The notes below the pieces were generated by a model. The model ran no database searches. It was not told where the DNA came from and worked only from the letters and a program-made list of their open reading frames with translations. Below are positions 1 through 8,952 of a stretch of 64,000 bases of DNA, in pieces. This DNA is from Gemmatimonadaceae bacterium (GTDB taxonomy: Bacteria > Gemmatimonadota > Gemmatimonadetes > Gemmatimonadales > Gemmatimonadaceae): NCBI GenBank assembly GCA_022843265.1, contig JALHNZ010000005.1:1-64000 (forward strand), read 5' to 3'. The position numbers and the translations under genes were made by a program. Position 1 is the first letter of the stretch; each line of letters begins with the position of its first letter.

Positions 1-1
1 A

Positions 2-349
2 CCTGTCCAGCTCGTTGGATTTACACCATTGCCGAGCTTTGCCGGGCTGGCGTCAGTCGACGCGCGTTTGCGTGTCGCCGATCGCTGGGTCGCAGCGCAT
101 GGTGCCGGAGCGCGTGCGCATTGGATGTTCATGGCGGGACTGCCGCGCGCGCACGGCGATGCATCACAAAGCGCGGCCATTCGGCATGTGCTCGCGTGGT
201 CGTCGCGACGCGCGTACGTGCGAGGTGTAGTGATCGGCGAATTGCGTGACGATGTCACGACGCTCGGATTGATCTCGGCAAACGGGCGCGAACGGGCCGT
301 TGTGGAGATGGTGCGCCGCACGATGCCGCGCGACGACGGCCGGCGTTAG
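2..349 (+). CDS. C-terminal end of an unknown protein (cut by the left edge)
   Basis: An open frame enters from the left edge and ends at TAG 347-349. About 115 residues are visible. They contain stretches such as HWMFMAGLPRAHGD and a segment reading VVIGELRDDVTTLG. No family is recognised; the alternating hydrophobic and polar pattern would suit the end of an alpha/beta enzyme, but that is a guess. Its stop codon interleaves with the stop of the oppositely oriented M16 protease gene, so the two genes converge with no spacer and no room for a separate terminator. Codon use looks like that of the neighbours. Confidence 0.55.
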   Translation, partial: PVQLVGFTPLPSFAGLASVDARLRVADRWVAAHGAGARAHWMFMAGLPRAHGDASQSAAIRHVLAWSSRRAYVRGVVIGELRDDVTTLGLISANGRERAVVEMVRRTMPRDDGRR

Positions 350-3024
350 CCGCGGCCTCGCACCACGCCTTCAACACGCCGGGCCGGATCGAAATAGGTG
401 CGTGCCAGTTCCAGTATGTGCTCGGGCGTGACCGCGAGCACGCGCGCGTCGTGTTCGGCCAACTCCTCAAGCCCGTCTCCAAACGACCACGCATCAATCA
501 CATCAGACAACACGGACGCCCCGCTCTGCTGTGCAATCGCGTGCGTGCCAACCAGATACTGTCTCGCGCGTTCGATTTCATCTTCGCGAACTGGCTCATT
601 GCACAGCGCGGCGAACTGTTCAAGCAACCCCTCGCGCGCCTCTTCTTCTCGCGCTGGCGTTGTGGCGATGTACGCGGCGAACACACCGTCCACGCGCCGC
701 TCAATCGGATAGGCCGCCACCGTGTACGCCAGCGAACGGCGATCGCGCAGTTCTTCGAAAAACCGTCCACCGAGTCCGCTCGCGATCGCGGCCAGCACGC
801 GCGCCGTGTGCCGAGCCGGATCACGACGCGACGGTCCACGAAAGAGCATCGCGAGTGCGGTTTGCTGCTTCTCGCGCGTATCCTCGGCAATACGTATGGC
901 ATTGGGCCAGGTGTGCGCAGCGGGTTCGCGATCGGCTCCCCACGTAATCGCACTAAAGTGACGTTGCACCGCGGTTGCCGCGTCGTGGGTGTTCACGTCA
1001 CCCACAATGCCGATCACACACGCACCGGCATGCAGCGCCGTCTCGTGCTGCAGACGCACGTCGTCCGCCGAGATCGCTTCGAGTGACGATGCACTCCCAA
1101 CAACCGATCGGGCGTAGGGATGGCCGCGATACGCCGCCTCCGACGCCAAACGCATTGGCCAGCGATACATGTCATCGCGCAATCGCTCCACTTCGGCCAG
1201 AGCGAGCTGTCGCTCCGTGTCGACGGCAGCCGGCAGGAAGGTTGGCGACTGCACGACGTCGGCCAGCAACTCAAGCGCGGCGTCGAGTTGCCGCACTGGT
1301 ACGGACATGCTCCAGCCAAGGCTCTCAAGACCAGCACTCACGCCGATACTACCGCCGAGCGATTCCGCCGCGAGTGCAATTTCGGCGCCGGAGCGCGTGT
1401 GTGTGCCCTTGAGCGTACTCTGCGCCATCAAACGTGCGAGTCCTTCGCGGCCTTCCGGTTCCGATACAGTTCCGGCGCGCATGAACACACCGATACTGAC
1501 CAGCGGCGTTCCCGGTCGGGCATGAATCAGCACCGGCACGTCACGCGCCGTGCGAAACACATGCACATTACGTACGACGCGTTCCGCCTTGGCCGTTGGC
1601 GGCGCCTGTTGCGGGTTCCGCGCAACGGGTGCGCGTGACACACTCGGTGTGGCAATTGCGGTGACACTCTCCTGCGACTCCACCTCACCGAGCCATCGAC
1701 GCATCGATTCCGCATCCGACGGCAGCGCGCTGGCATGCTGTGGCCGATACACCATGACGCTGACCTGCGACGGATTCAGATGTGCTTGCATGGCGTGCTG
1801 CACATGCGCCGCGCTCGCACTAATCAGACGATCGTAGTACTCGGCACCCAACGACACGCCACCCTCGGCCTCCCACGAGGCGAGATAGGCGGCCTGCCCA
1901 TCCATGGTCTCGAGTCTGCGCAGCCACCGCGCTTCAAGGACGCGCTGTGCGCGCAACAGTTCTTCCGCGCGAAACGCCTGGCTGCGCGCGGCGCTGATCT
2001 CACGCCACGTGGCCAGCGCCGCGTCGGCCAGCTTGTCGGGAGGCGTTTCCGCGTGCACCACAAAAACGCCAAGATTCGCGGTGGTGTACTGATACGACGA
2101 CACACCGGACGCGAGCTGTCGTTCTCGCACCGCGCGATAGAAGCGTGAGGCACGCCCAGAGCCCAACATGGTTCCGGCCAGATCGAGTGCTGGCGAATCG
2201 CGATGCTCCTGCGAGGGCGAGCGCCATCCAAACGCCAACTGCGCCTGCGCAATATCACCAACCAGATCGCGTACACGAACGCCGGGCGCGTGCGATTCCT
2301 GTGGCGTGGCATCGCGTGTGACCTCGCCTGCGGGCAACGATCCGTACCGCGCGAGCACCGCGGCGTGCACCACCTCGGGATCCACGTGTCCGACAACCGA
2401 AAGAATCGTATTGCGCGGCACATACCACGTGCGATAGAACGAGTGCAGCATCTCGTGCGTGAAGGTGCGCAACTCATCAGGCTCGCCAATGCGCCAGCGG
2501 CGAATGCGATGATGATCATGCAGCAACGCAAACAGCGACTCCACCGTGACGGCCCCCGGCGAGTCCTTCTTGCGCCGCGCTTCCTGGACGATCACTTCAA
2601 GTTCGCGGCCGAGTTCTCCGGCGTCGATCAGCGAGTTCGCGTACGCATCAAACTGAATGTCGAGGCCACGTTCGAACGCGCCGTTGGGCAACACCGCCAC
2701 ATAGGCGGTGTGATCGTAGATGGTGTGCGCATTCAGCCACCCGCCGGCGAGCTTTGTTTCGCGAGCGATTGCGCCAACGCCGCGCGTTGGTGTGCCCTTG
2801 AAGTACATGTGTTCAAGCACGTGCGCGATGCCAACGCGGTCATCAGGCTCGTCGAAATAACCAGCTTTGACATGCGTATAGAGCCCGACCACAGGCGCCG
2901 TGGTATCGCGGCGCACCAGCAGTACCAGACCGTTCGGCAGGACGTAGCGCGAAACATCTTCGTGCACCGCCAATGCCGCCGCGCGTGCGCGCGACGCTTC
3001 GCTCCCTTCCGCCAACAGACTCAC
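346..3024 (-). CDS. M16 family zinc metalloprotease (two-domain, insulinase/pitrilysin type)
   Basis: An 892-residue peptidase of the M16 (inverzincin) family, which degrades peptides in a clamshell chamber. The N-terminal half carries the inverted zinc motif HVLEH at about residues 68-72, with the third ligand Glu about 76 residues later (VQEARRKKD), so this half should be catalytic. The second half, from about residue 470, repeats the fold but reads LARLMAQ where the motif would be, so it is a non-catalytic partner domain, as is usual for the family. I chose GTG at 3024 because it overlaps the upstream TGA as GTGA; the open frame extends to 3150, but that part lies over the upstream gene. 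No clear signal peptide is seen at this start. It is the third gene of a TPR-TPR-M16 operon. Confidence 0.88.
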   Translation of the reverse strand: MSLLAEGSEASRARAAALAVHEDVSRYVLPNGLVLLVRRDTTAPVVGLYTHVKAGYFDEPDDRVGIAHVLEHMYFKGTPTRGVGAIARETKLAGGWLNAHTIYDHTAYVAVLPNGAFERGLDIQFDAYANSLIDAGELGRELEVIVQEARRKKDSPGAVTVESLFALLHDHHRIRRWRIGEPDELRTFTHEMLHSFYRTWYVPRNTILSVVGHVDPEVVHAAVLARYGSLPAGEVTRDATPQESHAPGVRVRDLVGDIAQAQLAFGWRSPSQEHRDSPALDLAGTMLGSGRASRFYRAVRERQLASGVSSYQYTTANLGVFVVHAETPPDKLADAALATWREISAARSQAFRAEELLRAQRVLEARWLRRLETMDGQAAYLASWEAEGGVSLGAEYYDRLISASAAHVQHAMQAHLNPSQVSVMVYRPQHASALPSDAESMRRWLGEVESQESVTAIATPSVSRAPVARNPQQAPPTAKAERVVRNVHVFRTARDVPVLIHARPGTPLVSIGVFMRAGTVSEPEGREGLARLMAQSTLKGTHTRSGAEIALAAESLGGSIGVSAGLESLGWSMSVPVRQLDAALELLADVVQSPTFLPAAVDTERQLALAEVERLRDDMYRWPMRLASEAAYRGHPYARSVVGSASSLEAISADDVRLQHETALHAGACVIGIVGDVNTHDAATAVQRHFSAITWGADREPAAHTWPNAIRIAEDTREKQQTALAMLFRGPSRRDPARHTARVLAAIASGLGGRFFEELRDRRSLAYTVAAYPIERRVDGVFAAYIATTPAREEEAREGLLEQFAALCNEPVREDEIERARQYLVGTHAIAQQSGASVLSDVIDAWSFGDGLEELAEHDARVLAVTPEHILELARTYFDPARRVEGVVRGRG

Positions 3025-4094
3025 CGAAGAGGCGGTACTGGCATTGGTGCCGCGGGCACTGCATTCGCGCACGCCACCCAATCTCCTGGGCCGGCGCGAT
3101 CCAACCACCGACGCGCTTCGTCCACGCGTCCGAGTCGAGCCAGCGCGCACCCAAGAAAGCCCTGCGAGAGTCGGTCATCGGGTTCCAGTGCCAACGCACG
3201 CACGTAAAAACGACGCGCGAGTTCTGGTTGCCCATCGGCGAGCAGCGCGGAACCGAGCTCACGGTGCGAGAGCGCATTGTCCGGTGCGCGTTGCACCGCT
3301 TGTTCGAGCAGACGACGCGCCTGCACAATATCGCCCTCCTCGCGCGCGAGTCGGCCGAGGTAAATCAGCGGCCGTGCGTCGGTCGGATCCTTCACCATGG
3401 CCTGCTCAAACGCGATGCGTGCCGCTACACGCTGGCCCGCCTGATACGCGGCAATGCCCTGCTCCATTGGGTCTTTTCGGCCGACGCCGTTGAGGAGCAA
3501 CACGGCAATGATCGCGGCCACCACGCTGACGGCCGCAAGCGCGATGATAACGCGATTGTTGCGTCCGGTTGGCGCATCACTCCGGGCAGCCGCGTCTCCT
3601 GTGGATGCGGCGGCACCAACGGGCCCCACATTCGCCGCAGCCGTTGCAGCAGCTGTAGTCGCCGACGCGGCTGATGCCGCGGCCGCGCGTGCGTACTCCG
3701 ACTGCAACGGTACGGCCGACGACGTCTCGTCTGCGGTGCGCAGAATACGATCGAGCGTCTGGTCGGCACGCACCAGCAGCTGTCGCGGAAGCTCACCGGC
3801 AGGAGACGCCACATCAGAGGCGGCGCGAGCAGCCAGCGCGTGTGCATCAATGAGCGTGTGCGCTTCTTCCAGCGTGCAGAGCCCTTTTTGCCGGAGCGCC
3901 GCAACCAGCGCCTTGGCGTCGCCGGCGGGTGCGTCTGGCACGAGCGGCTCGAGCACGCTCGACATGGCGGCCCACGCTGATACGGCGTCTACAGCAGCGG
4001 GTGCACCGACCGACTGTGGGCTGTGCAACAGTCGGTCGAGCACCGGACGCGCGCTGGTGTAGGCCTGACGCGCGCGTTCAACAGAAACACTCAC
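3021..4094 (-). CDS. Membrane-anchored TPR protein
   Basis: A 357-residue protein. The N-terminal ~170 residues are Ala-rich and soluble-looking. One transmembrane helix follows (VIIALAAVSVVAAIIAVLLL, near residue 190), and the C-terminal part has about three or four tetratricopeptide repeats (for example AYQAGQRVAARIAFEQAMVKDP and the units after it). TPRs bind other proteins. The topology implies TPRs on one side of the membrane and the N-domain on the other. The GTG start at 4094 lies 10 bases after the upstream TPR gene; the longer frame to 4214 would overlap that gene. It is translationally coupled to the M16 protease downstream. No specific function is assigned. Confidence 0.75.
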   Translation of the reverse strand: MSVSVERARQAYTSARPVLDRLLHSPQSVGAPAAVDAVSAWAAMSSVLEPLVPDAPAGDAKALVAALRQKGLCTLEEAHTLIDAHALAARAASDVASPAGELPRQLLVRADQTLDRILRTADETSSAVPLQSEYARAAAASAASATTAAATAAANVGPVGAAASTGDAAARSDAPTGRNNRVIIALAAVSVVAAIIAVLLLNGVGRKDPMEQGIAAYQAGQRVAARIAFEQAMVKDPTDARPLIYLGRLAREEGDIVQARRLLEQAVQRAPDNALSHRELGSALLADGQPELARRFYVRALALEPDDRLSQGFLGCALARLGRVDEARRWLDRAGPGDWVACANAVPAAPMPVPPLR

Positions 4095-4104
4095 ACAATC
4101 TCGC

Positions 4105-5295
4105 TTAGCGAATGATGCGCAACAGCCCAGCGTGTTCGCTGCCGCGCAGGAACTCTTCCGGACCACGCGTTGAAATACGTACACCCGTGGCGCCGTACTG
4201 CCGCCGTGCTTCAACCGTCATGAAGTCATCAACCGACCGCGTGGAATCCTGCGCGTCGCGTAGTGCGGTTACGATCTCATCCCAGGTGCCTTCGAAAGAA
4301 CGACCATCGCGCAGCACAATCTGATGCGCCGACTCGGCGGTCAGTTCGCGCGACTTGGGCGACGGACGTGTGGCCGCGTCGAGCGCGAGCGCTTCGTCCG
4401 CCGTGGAGTCATGCTCGCGATCCTTGGCCAGCCCGTCGAGCAACGAGCCAAGCATTTCGAGATGCCCCTGTGCCTGCGAGTGCGCCGCGCCTTCGCGCTC
4501 CATGAACTGCGTCTCGACTTCGGCGAGCAGCTCATCGATTGCATCGGGGTCACTTGAAATTTCCGTGAGGCGATCATCCCAGGGCTTGAGACCGAGATCA
4601 TCGTCTGACAAACCGCCGGCCGACTTGCGCAGTTCAACAAGACGCCAAATGCCTAGCTCGTCCCAGTGATCTTCCGGTGTCGTGCGCTCGAACTCACCAA
4701 GTGCTGCCTCCAGCTCACCGGCATCGTACAACAAGTTGGCCAGGTAGACACGCGCCTCGCCAAACGACTCGTCGAACGAGAGCGCACGGCGAAGCGTATC
4801 GATCGCCTCGGCGTCGCGACCAAGCCGATGCTGCGCGTAACCGACACACGCCAGTGCCTCGGCATTTTCCGGCGCGTGCGCCACGCCACGCTCGAAGTAC
4901 GAGAGGGCAGGCTCGATGTAGCCCTCACGAAAAAGCGCGCGCCCGATCTGCAACATCAGATCGGTGTCGTCTTCGTAGCCAAGTTCCAGCGTGCGGCCGA
5001 AGGTGTGCATCGCTTCGTCAACACGTCCGAACTTGAGCAACAGTTCTCCCGCACCCGCCAGCGCATCTTCATGCTCGGGATCGAGCAACAGCGCTTCGTC
5101 GAAGCTGCGTCGGGCCCACGCAAACTCCTCACGCGCCAAACGCGCGTAGCCGACGCCCACGTGGAGTTCCACGGCGTTCGGATACAGGGCCAGCCCTTCG
5201 CGCAGCACATCCAGAGCATCGTCGTACCGCGCCTCGTTGTACAACGCGTGCGCGCGATCGTCGTACTCTTCCGAGCTCAAGAATGGGTTCGGCAT
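4105..5295 (-). CDS. TPR repeat protein
   Basis: A 396-residue soluble protein starting MPNPFLSSEEYDDRAHALYN. About six tetratricopeptide repeats fill residues 10-215, with recognisable units such as RYDDALDVLREGLALYPNAV and GRDAEAIDTLRRALSFDES. The last 180 residues are acidic and end with a small module (HQIVLRDGRSFEGTWDEIVTAL...) that may be a separate domain. No signal peptide is visible. It is the first gene of the TPR-TPR-M16 operon, so a scaffold role for the membrane TPR protein or the protease is plausible but not shown. The 118 bases upstream hold no gene. Confidence 0.8.
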   Translation of the reverse strand: MPNPFLSSEEYDDRAHALYNEARYDDALDVLREGLALYPNAVELHVGVGYARLAREEFAWARRSFDEALLLDPEHEDALAGAGELLLKFGRVDEAMHTFGRTLELGYEDDTDLMLQIGRALFREGYIEPALSYFERGVAHAPENAEALACVGYAQHRLGRDAEAIDTLRRALSFDESFGEARVYLANLLYDAGELEAALGEFERTTPEDHWDELGIWRLVELRKSAGGLSDDDLGLKPWDDRLTEISSDPDAIDELLAEVETQFMEREGAAHSQAQGHLEMLGSLLDGLAKDREHDSTADEALALDAATRPSPKSRELTAESAHQIVLRDGRSFEGTWDEIVTALRDAQDSTRSVDDFMTVEARRQYGATGVRISTRGPEEFLRGSEHAGLLRIIR

Positions 5296-5413
5296 ACTGG
5301 TCGAGCCTCCATCGCGAACGGGTTACCGGATAGTACCGCGCGATTCACAGCAAGTTCAACTGTTCAACTACCGGAAATCTACGTACCCGCACAACTCTAC
5401 GCGCCCACCACAC

Positions 5414-6343
5414 CTAACTGTTTCCGGCCTGAGCCCGAGCAATCGCCACCGCAATCTGCCCAGCCGTTACAGCGTTGGCCTCCAACAAGTCAAGATTCGC
5501 CTGCACTGACGCACCGTTCGTTTGACGTTCCACCTCCGCCAGAAGAAACGGCGTGACTGCGCCCCCTCGCACGCCTGCTGCGGCAGCACGCGCCAACGCA
5601 GCCGCCGTTGCAGCGTCTACGAGGTCATGGTCAAGCGCAGAGTGCGCGGGCGGCGGTTGCACCACAAGTAGCCCGGATGTCCGTCCCAGCGCCCGATGAT
5701 GCCGCCACAGCGTGGCAATCTGCTCCGGTGATTCTGCGGACGCCGAGAGTGGAATGCCCGTGCCAATCGTGAAAAAACCCGGAAGTTCGCGTGTGCCATA
5801 CCCGACCACGGTCACGCCGAGCGTTTCCAACCGCTCCAGCGTTGCCGGCAAATCGAGGATGCTTTTCGCGCCGGCGCACACCACGATCATGGGCGTGCGC
5901 GCGAGTTCCACCAGATCTGCCGATTCGTCGAACGGTGCGTCCCGATGCACGCCGCCGATGCCGCCGGTGGCGAAGACCTCCATGCCCGCCGCAGACGCGA
6001 GCGTGAGCGTAGCGGCCACCGTGGTGGCGCCATCGGCACCCTCCGTCATGCACCAGGCAAGATCACGCGACGACACTTTGCGTACCCCGTCGCGCGCCAG
6101 AAACCGTTCCAGATCGTGCGCCGCGAGGCCAACGGTTGGGACACCGTGCACCACGGCGGTGATGGCGGCCTCGGCACCGCTGCTCTCCACACCGCGTATC
6201 ATCCGCTCGGCAGCTTCGCGGTTGTGGGGAATGGCCAACCCCTGTGCCAGCACCGAACTCTCAAGCGCCACCACCGCGCCTCCTCGCGCGAGCGACGCAC
6301 GAATCGGGGCGGCCACGTGAACCACCGAGGCGCGAGACTCCAT
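5414..6343 (-). CDS. psuG: Pseudouridine-5'-phosphate glycosidase
   Basis: A 309-residue PsuG-family enzyme, which cleaves the C-C glycosidic bond of pseudouridine 5'-phosphate to uracil and ribose 5-phosphate. Family-typical segments are ALESSVLAQGLAIPHN near the start, then HGVPTVGLAAHDLERFL, FATGGIGGVHRDAP, VVCAGAKSILDLPATLERLET, GYGTRELPGF and the C-terminal NGASVQANLDLLEANA. The ATG at 6343 sits in a TAATG overlap with the upstream beta-lactamase stop; the open frame reaches 6484, but that part is inside the beta-lactamase gene. No pseudouridine kinase (psuK) or transporter lies next to it, which is unusual for a catabolic psu cluster. Confidence 0.93.
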   Translation of the reverse strand: MESRASVVHVAAPIRASLARGGAVVALESSVLAQGLAIPHNREAAERMIRGVESSGAEAAITAVVHGVPTVGLAAHDLERFLARDGVRKVSSRDLAWCMTEGADGATTVAATLTLASAAGMEVFATGGIGGVHRDAPFDESADLVELARTPMIVVCAGAKSILDLPATLERLETLGVTVVGYGTRELPGFFTIGTGIPLSASAESPEQIATLWRHHRALGRTSGLLVVQPPPAHSALDHDLVDAATAAALARAAAAGVRGGAVTPFLLAEVERQTNGASVQANLDLLEANAVTAGQIAVAIARAQAGNS

Positions 6344-7254
6344 TATTTGAATGCGCTCACAATCAACTCGCCGAGCCGGGCCATGAGTACCTGTGGTTCG
6401 CTGTCGAGTACCCAGCGTGTGTCCGCGTTGTCTCGTGTCATCACGCACGCCACCACGCGTGATCGCAAATACCACAGTGTGCATTCCGTGCGGACCGAGT
6501 CGGTGGCACCCGTTTTGTGCGGCGCGCGCACGCCGGAGACGCGGCGCTGCAGCAGCTGTGCGTCTTCGTTTGCGGCGAGCATGTCGCGCATGGCGGAATC
6601 TGCCTGGGGCGACACGGCGCGACCATTCGCCAACAGCGCGAAGAGCTGCGCCATTTCATTGGGCGTGGTCACGCCGAGACCGTATTTGACGGAACTATCC
6701 ATCGCCACGCTCGACGAGCGCAGGAATGATTTGGAATGCACGCGCGTAGCAGGCAGCGCGAGCGAGTCCATCTTTTCCCACACCCGACGGATGATGATGC
6801 GATCCAACAGCAGATTCGTGGCGGTGTTGTCGCTGATGGTGGTCATCAACCACGCCGCGTCACGCACCGTGATGGTGATGCCAGCGTGCAAGTGTTGCAG
6901 GATGCCCGCGCCGGGTACCACGTCGATGGGCAGCACCGTCAGCTTGTCATCGAGCGACAGCCGACCCTTCTCCACCAGATCAAACACGGTCACCAGAATC
7001 GGAACCTTGATCAGACTGGCGGTGGGAAATTTTTCGTCGCCGCGTTCGGATATCTGCCAGCCGGCATCCAGATCACGCACCGTGTAACCAACCACGCCAC
7101 GGTGCGGTTGAATGTCCCGTTGCAGCGCCGAGCGCAAGGCGCTGGTGTCAACGCTGACGGCGCGAGTGTTCTGGGCCTCGGCGCGCCGCGTCGTGGCGAT
7201 GAAGACGACCAGCGCCGTGCCGAGGGCGAAGCGCACCGTTCGGCGAATGCTCAC
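6343..7254 (-). CDS. Class A-like serine beta-lactamase / DD-peptidase-fold hydrolase
   Basis: A 303-residue exported protein with a signal peptide ending near RAEAQ. The penicillin-recognising motifs are present in order: S80-x-x-K83 (SLIK), SDN at 141-143 and KTG at 247-249. The class A omega-loop ExxLN motif carrying Glu166 is not visible: the stretch about 36 residues after SDN (HSKSFLRSSSVAMD) has no Glu. The protein may therefore be a poor beta-lactamase, a different serine hydrolase or a penicillin-binding-like protein. The GTG start at 7254 overlaps the upstream stop as GTGA. It lies between a small protein and psuG in one coupled operon. Confidence 0.85.
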   Translation of the reverse strand: MSIRRTVRFALGTALVVFIATTRRAEAQNTRAVSVDTSALRSALQRDIQPHRGVVGYTVRDLDAGWQISERGDEKFPTASLIKVPILVTVFDLVEKGRLSLDDKLTVLPIDVVPGAGILQHLHAGITITVRDAAWLMTTISDNTATNLLLDRIIIRRVWEKMDSLALPATRVHSKSFLRSSSVAMDSSVKYGLGVTTPNEMAQLFALLANGRAVSPQADSAMRDMLAANEDAQLLQRRVSGVRAPHKTGATDSVRTECTLWYLRSRVVACVMTRDNADTRWVLDSEPQVLMARLGELIVSAFK

Positions 7255-7499
7255 GCGTCAACTGGTGCGTCGTCGAACATATCACCGGTTCGTGTTTCCA
7301 CGAGTTCCCACTCTTTCGCGGACGTGTCATGGACCACCATGATTTTCACACGTTCACCAGGCCACGCGTCGAAGAGCTTCCCCTTGCCCTGATAAATCTT
7401 GATCTCGTGCCCGTCTTCGAACTTCAAGACCACGAGGGGATACGTGTTATTGCTGTACTGCTTGCGAAGCTTTTTCGGCGGCGTGCTCGAAGCGCTCAT
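7251..7499 (-). CDS. Small basic/acidic hypothetical protein (82 aa)
   Basis: An 82-residue protein starting MSASSTPPKKLRKQY. The core FEDGHEIKIYQGKGKLFDAWPGERVKIMVVHD looks like a small beta-barrel with alternating strands. I do not recognise the family. The ATG at 7499 is preferred; the frame continues to 7586 without good support. Its stop overlaps the GTG of the beta-lactamase by four bases, so it heads the three-gene run with bla-like and psuG. It has no cysteines and no signal peptide. Confidence 0.6.
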   Translation of the reverse strand: MSASSTPPKKLRKQYSNNTYPLVVLKFEDGHEIKIYQGKGKLFDAWPGERVKIMVVHDTSAKEWELVETRTGDMFDDAPVDA

Positions 7500-7595
7500 G
7501 TCGCGACGGGTTGGAGGAATCCTGCAGTGAAAACTGTGGTGAGTACGCGAACCGCGCCAGCGTGCGAACCGCCTTGATTTTGCCACAGCGTCCGA

Positions 7596-8804
7596 TCACG
7601 TCACCGTCCGCTTCTGTCCCGTAAAGGCGCGCCATGCGTCGGTGGCGACAATGTCATCGATCTCGTACGCCACGCGCTCCACCTCCGCGTCGGTCGTGTA
7701 GAAGTGTGGCGCGACCCGAATTCCTGCCCCCGGCCGATAGTCGATTACCACGTCGCGCGCGAGCAGCGCCTGTGAGATCTCCGACGCGTTCGGCATATCG
7801 AACGCGACCGTGCCACCGCGCCGTTCCGGTTCGCGCGGTGCGTTTACCGTCCAGCCGTGTTCATCGGCCAGTGCGATCAGCCGCGACGTTTGCCGCATGC
7901 TTTTCTCGCGAACGGCGCTCATGCCCGCCTGATGCACCAGCTTGGGGCCGTCAAGCCCCGCGAACAGTGCGGGAACGGTGGGCGTTCCACCGAGCCAGCG
8001 CCAGGCGCCGTCGGCGTAGTGCATTTGCGGATCGAATGCGAACGGTGTGCGATGCGCCTGCCAACCAGTCGTCGCGGGCGCAAACCGCGCACTGGCCTCT
8101 GGCGAGGCATACAGGAAGGCGCCACCCGGTCCTCCGCAGAGCCACTTGAGTACGCCGCCCGCAAGAAAATCCACACCAAGCGCGTGCACATCCACCGGAA
8201 TCACACCCACCGAGTGATAGGCGTCGAGCGCCACCACCGCTCCCACTTCTTTGGCGCGACGACAAATCGCGGCAACATCGAGAATGTACGCCGACTTGAA
8301 CAGCACGTGCGAAATCGCCACCAGCCGCGTGCGTTCATCGATGGCCTCGAGCACGCGCTCGGTTTCAATTCGCACACCATCATCGCTCGGCACCACCACA
8401 ATCTCGGCGCCGAAGCGTGGTGCCAATGCGTTGTAGGCGTAACGAACCGAGGGAAAATCCAGCGCGGTCATGACCACACGATTGCGTTGTGCCGGGAAGT
8501 CCAGCGACGAGAGCACCGAGCTCATGGCCTGCGTGACCGTGGGCATCATGGCCACTTCACCAGGTGCCGCTCCCATGAGCGGAGCAACAATGTCTCCCAC
8601 GCGTATGGGCATGTCCCACCAGCCCTCGGCCCACGCGCGTACGCCGCGCTCGCCCCACTGACGCGCGTATTCCGCCAGCTGCGCGGGCACACTTCTCGGC
8701 ATCGCGCCCAGTGAGTTGGACACGAGATACGTGGAGCGTTCGAGAATTGGAAACTCGTCGCGAAAGGCGAGCAGCGGATCAGCGTTTAGTGATGCAGCGC
8801 ACAT
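7596..8804 (-). CDS. Kynureninase-like PLP-dependent enzyme (aminotransferase class V fold)
   Basis: A 402-residue fold-type I PLP enzyme. The cofactor lysine is K220 in AGGVLKWLCGGPGG, and the PLP-binding Asp is D194 in ALDAYHSVG. The KWL-x-GGPG context and the VLFKSAYILDVAAICRRA segment resemble kynureninases (kynurenine to anthranilate and alanine), but class V desulfurase- or epimerase-like enzymes share the fold. No tryptophan-catabolism genes are nearby, so the substrate is open. I chose ATG at 8804; a GTG at 8840 is an alternative, and neither has a clear Shine-Dalgarno sequence. Confidence 0.78.
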   Translation of the reverse strand: MCAASLNADPLLAFRDEFPILERSTYLVSNSLGAMPRSVPAQLAEYARQWGERGVRAWAEGWWDMPIRVGDIVAPLMGAAPGEVAMMPTVTQAMSSVLSSLDFPAQRNRVVMTALDFPSVRYAYNALAPRFGAEIVVVPSDDGVRIETERVLEAIDERTRLVAISHVLFKSAYILDVAAICRRAKEVGAVVALDAYHSVGVIPVDVHALGVDFLAGGVLKWLCGGPGGAFLYASPEASARFAPATTGWQAHRTPFAFDPQMHYADGAWRWLGGTPTVPALFAGLDGPKLVHQAGMSAVREKSMRQTSRLIALADEHGWTVNAPREPERRGGTVAFDMPNASEISQALLARDVVIDYRPGAGIRVAPHFYTTDAEVERVAYEIDDIVATDAWRAFTGQKRTVT

Positions 8805-8940
8805 AACATGTGTATTTGCAACGTGGATACGATGGAACACCGGAACTACTGGCGCACGGACAGTGTCCTATGGATGTTATCACCGGCGCCCATTCCATGC
8901 GGTGTGGGCGACTCCCGGTGTTGGCTTAATCTCTCAGCTT

Positions 8941-8946
8941 AAGGAG
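8941..8946 (+). promoter_or_regulatory. Ribosome binding site AAGGAG fixing a GTG start
   Basis: AAGGAG lies six bases before GTG 8953. It decides the start of the small secreted protein against the much longer open frame, which reaches back to 8716 inside the opposite-strand PLP-enzyme gene. Confidence 0.8.
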
Positions 8947-8952
8947 TTTTAC

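Noticed and set aside
2203-3207. Long plus-strand open frame of 334 codons
   Set aside because: It lies antisense to the M16 gene, has no family-like sequence, and is rich in Arg/His as expected of a shadow frame.
5945-7087. Plus-strand open frame of 380 codons
   Set aside because: It is antisense to psuG and the beta-lactamase-like gene, both with clear motifs; composition is shadow-like.
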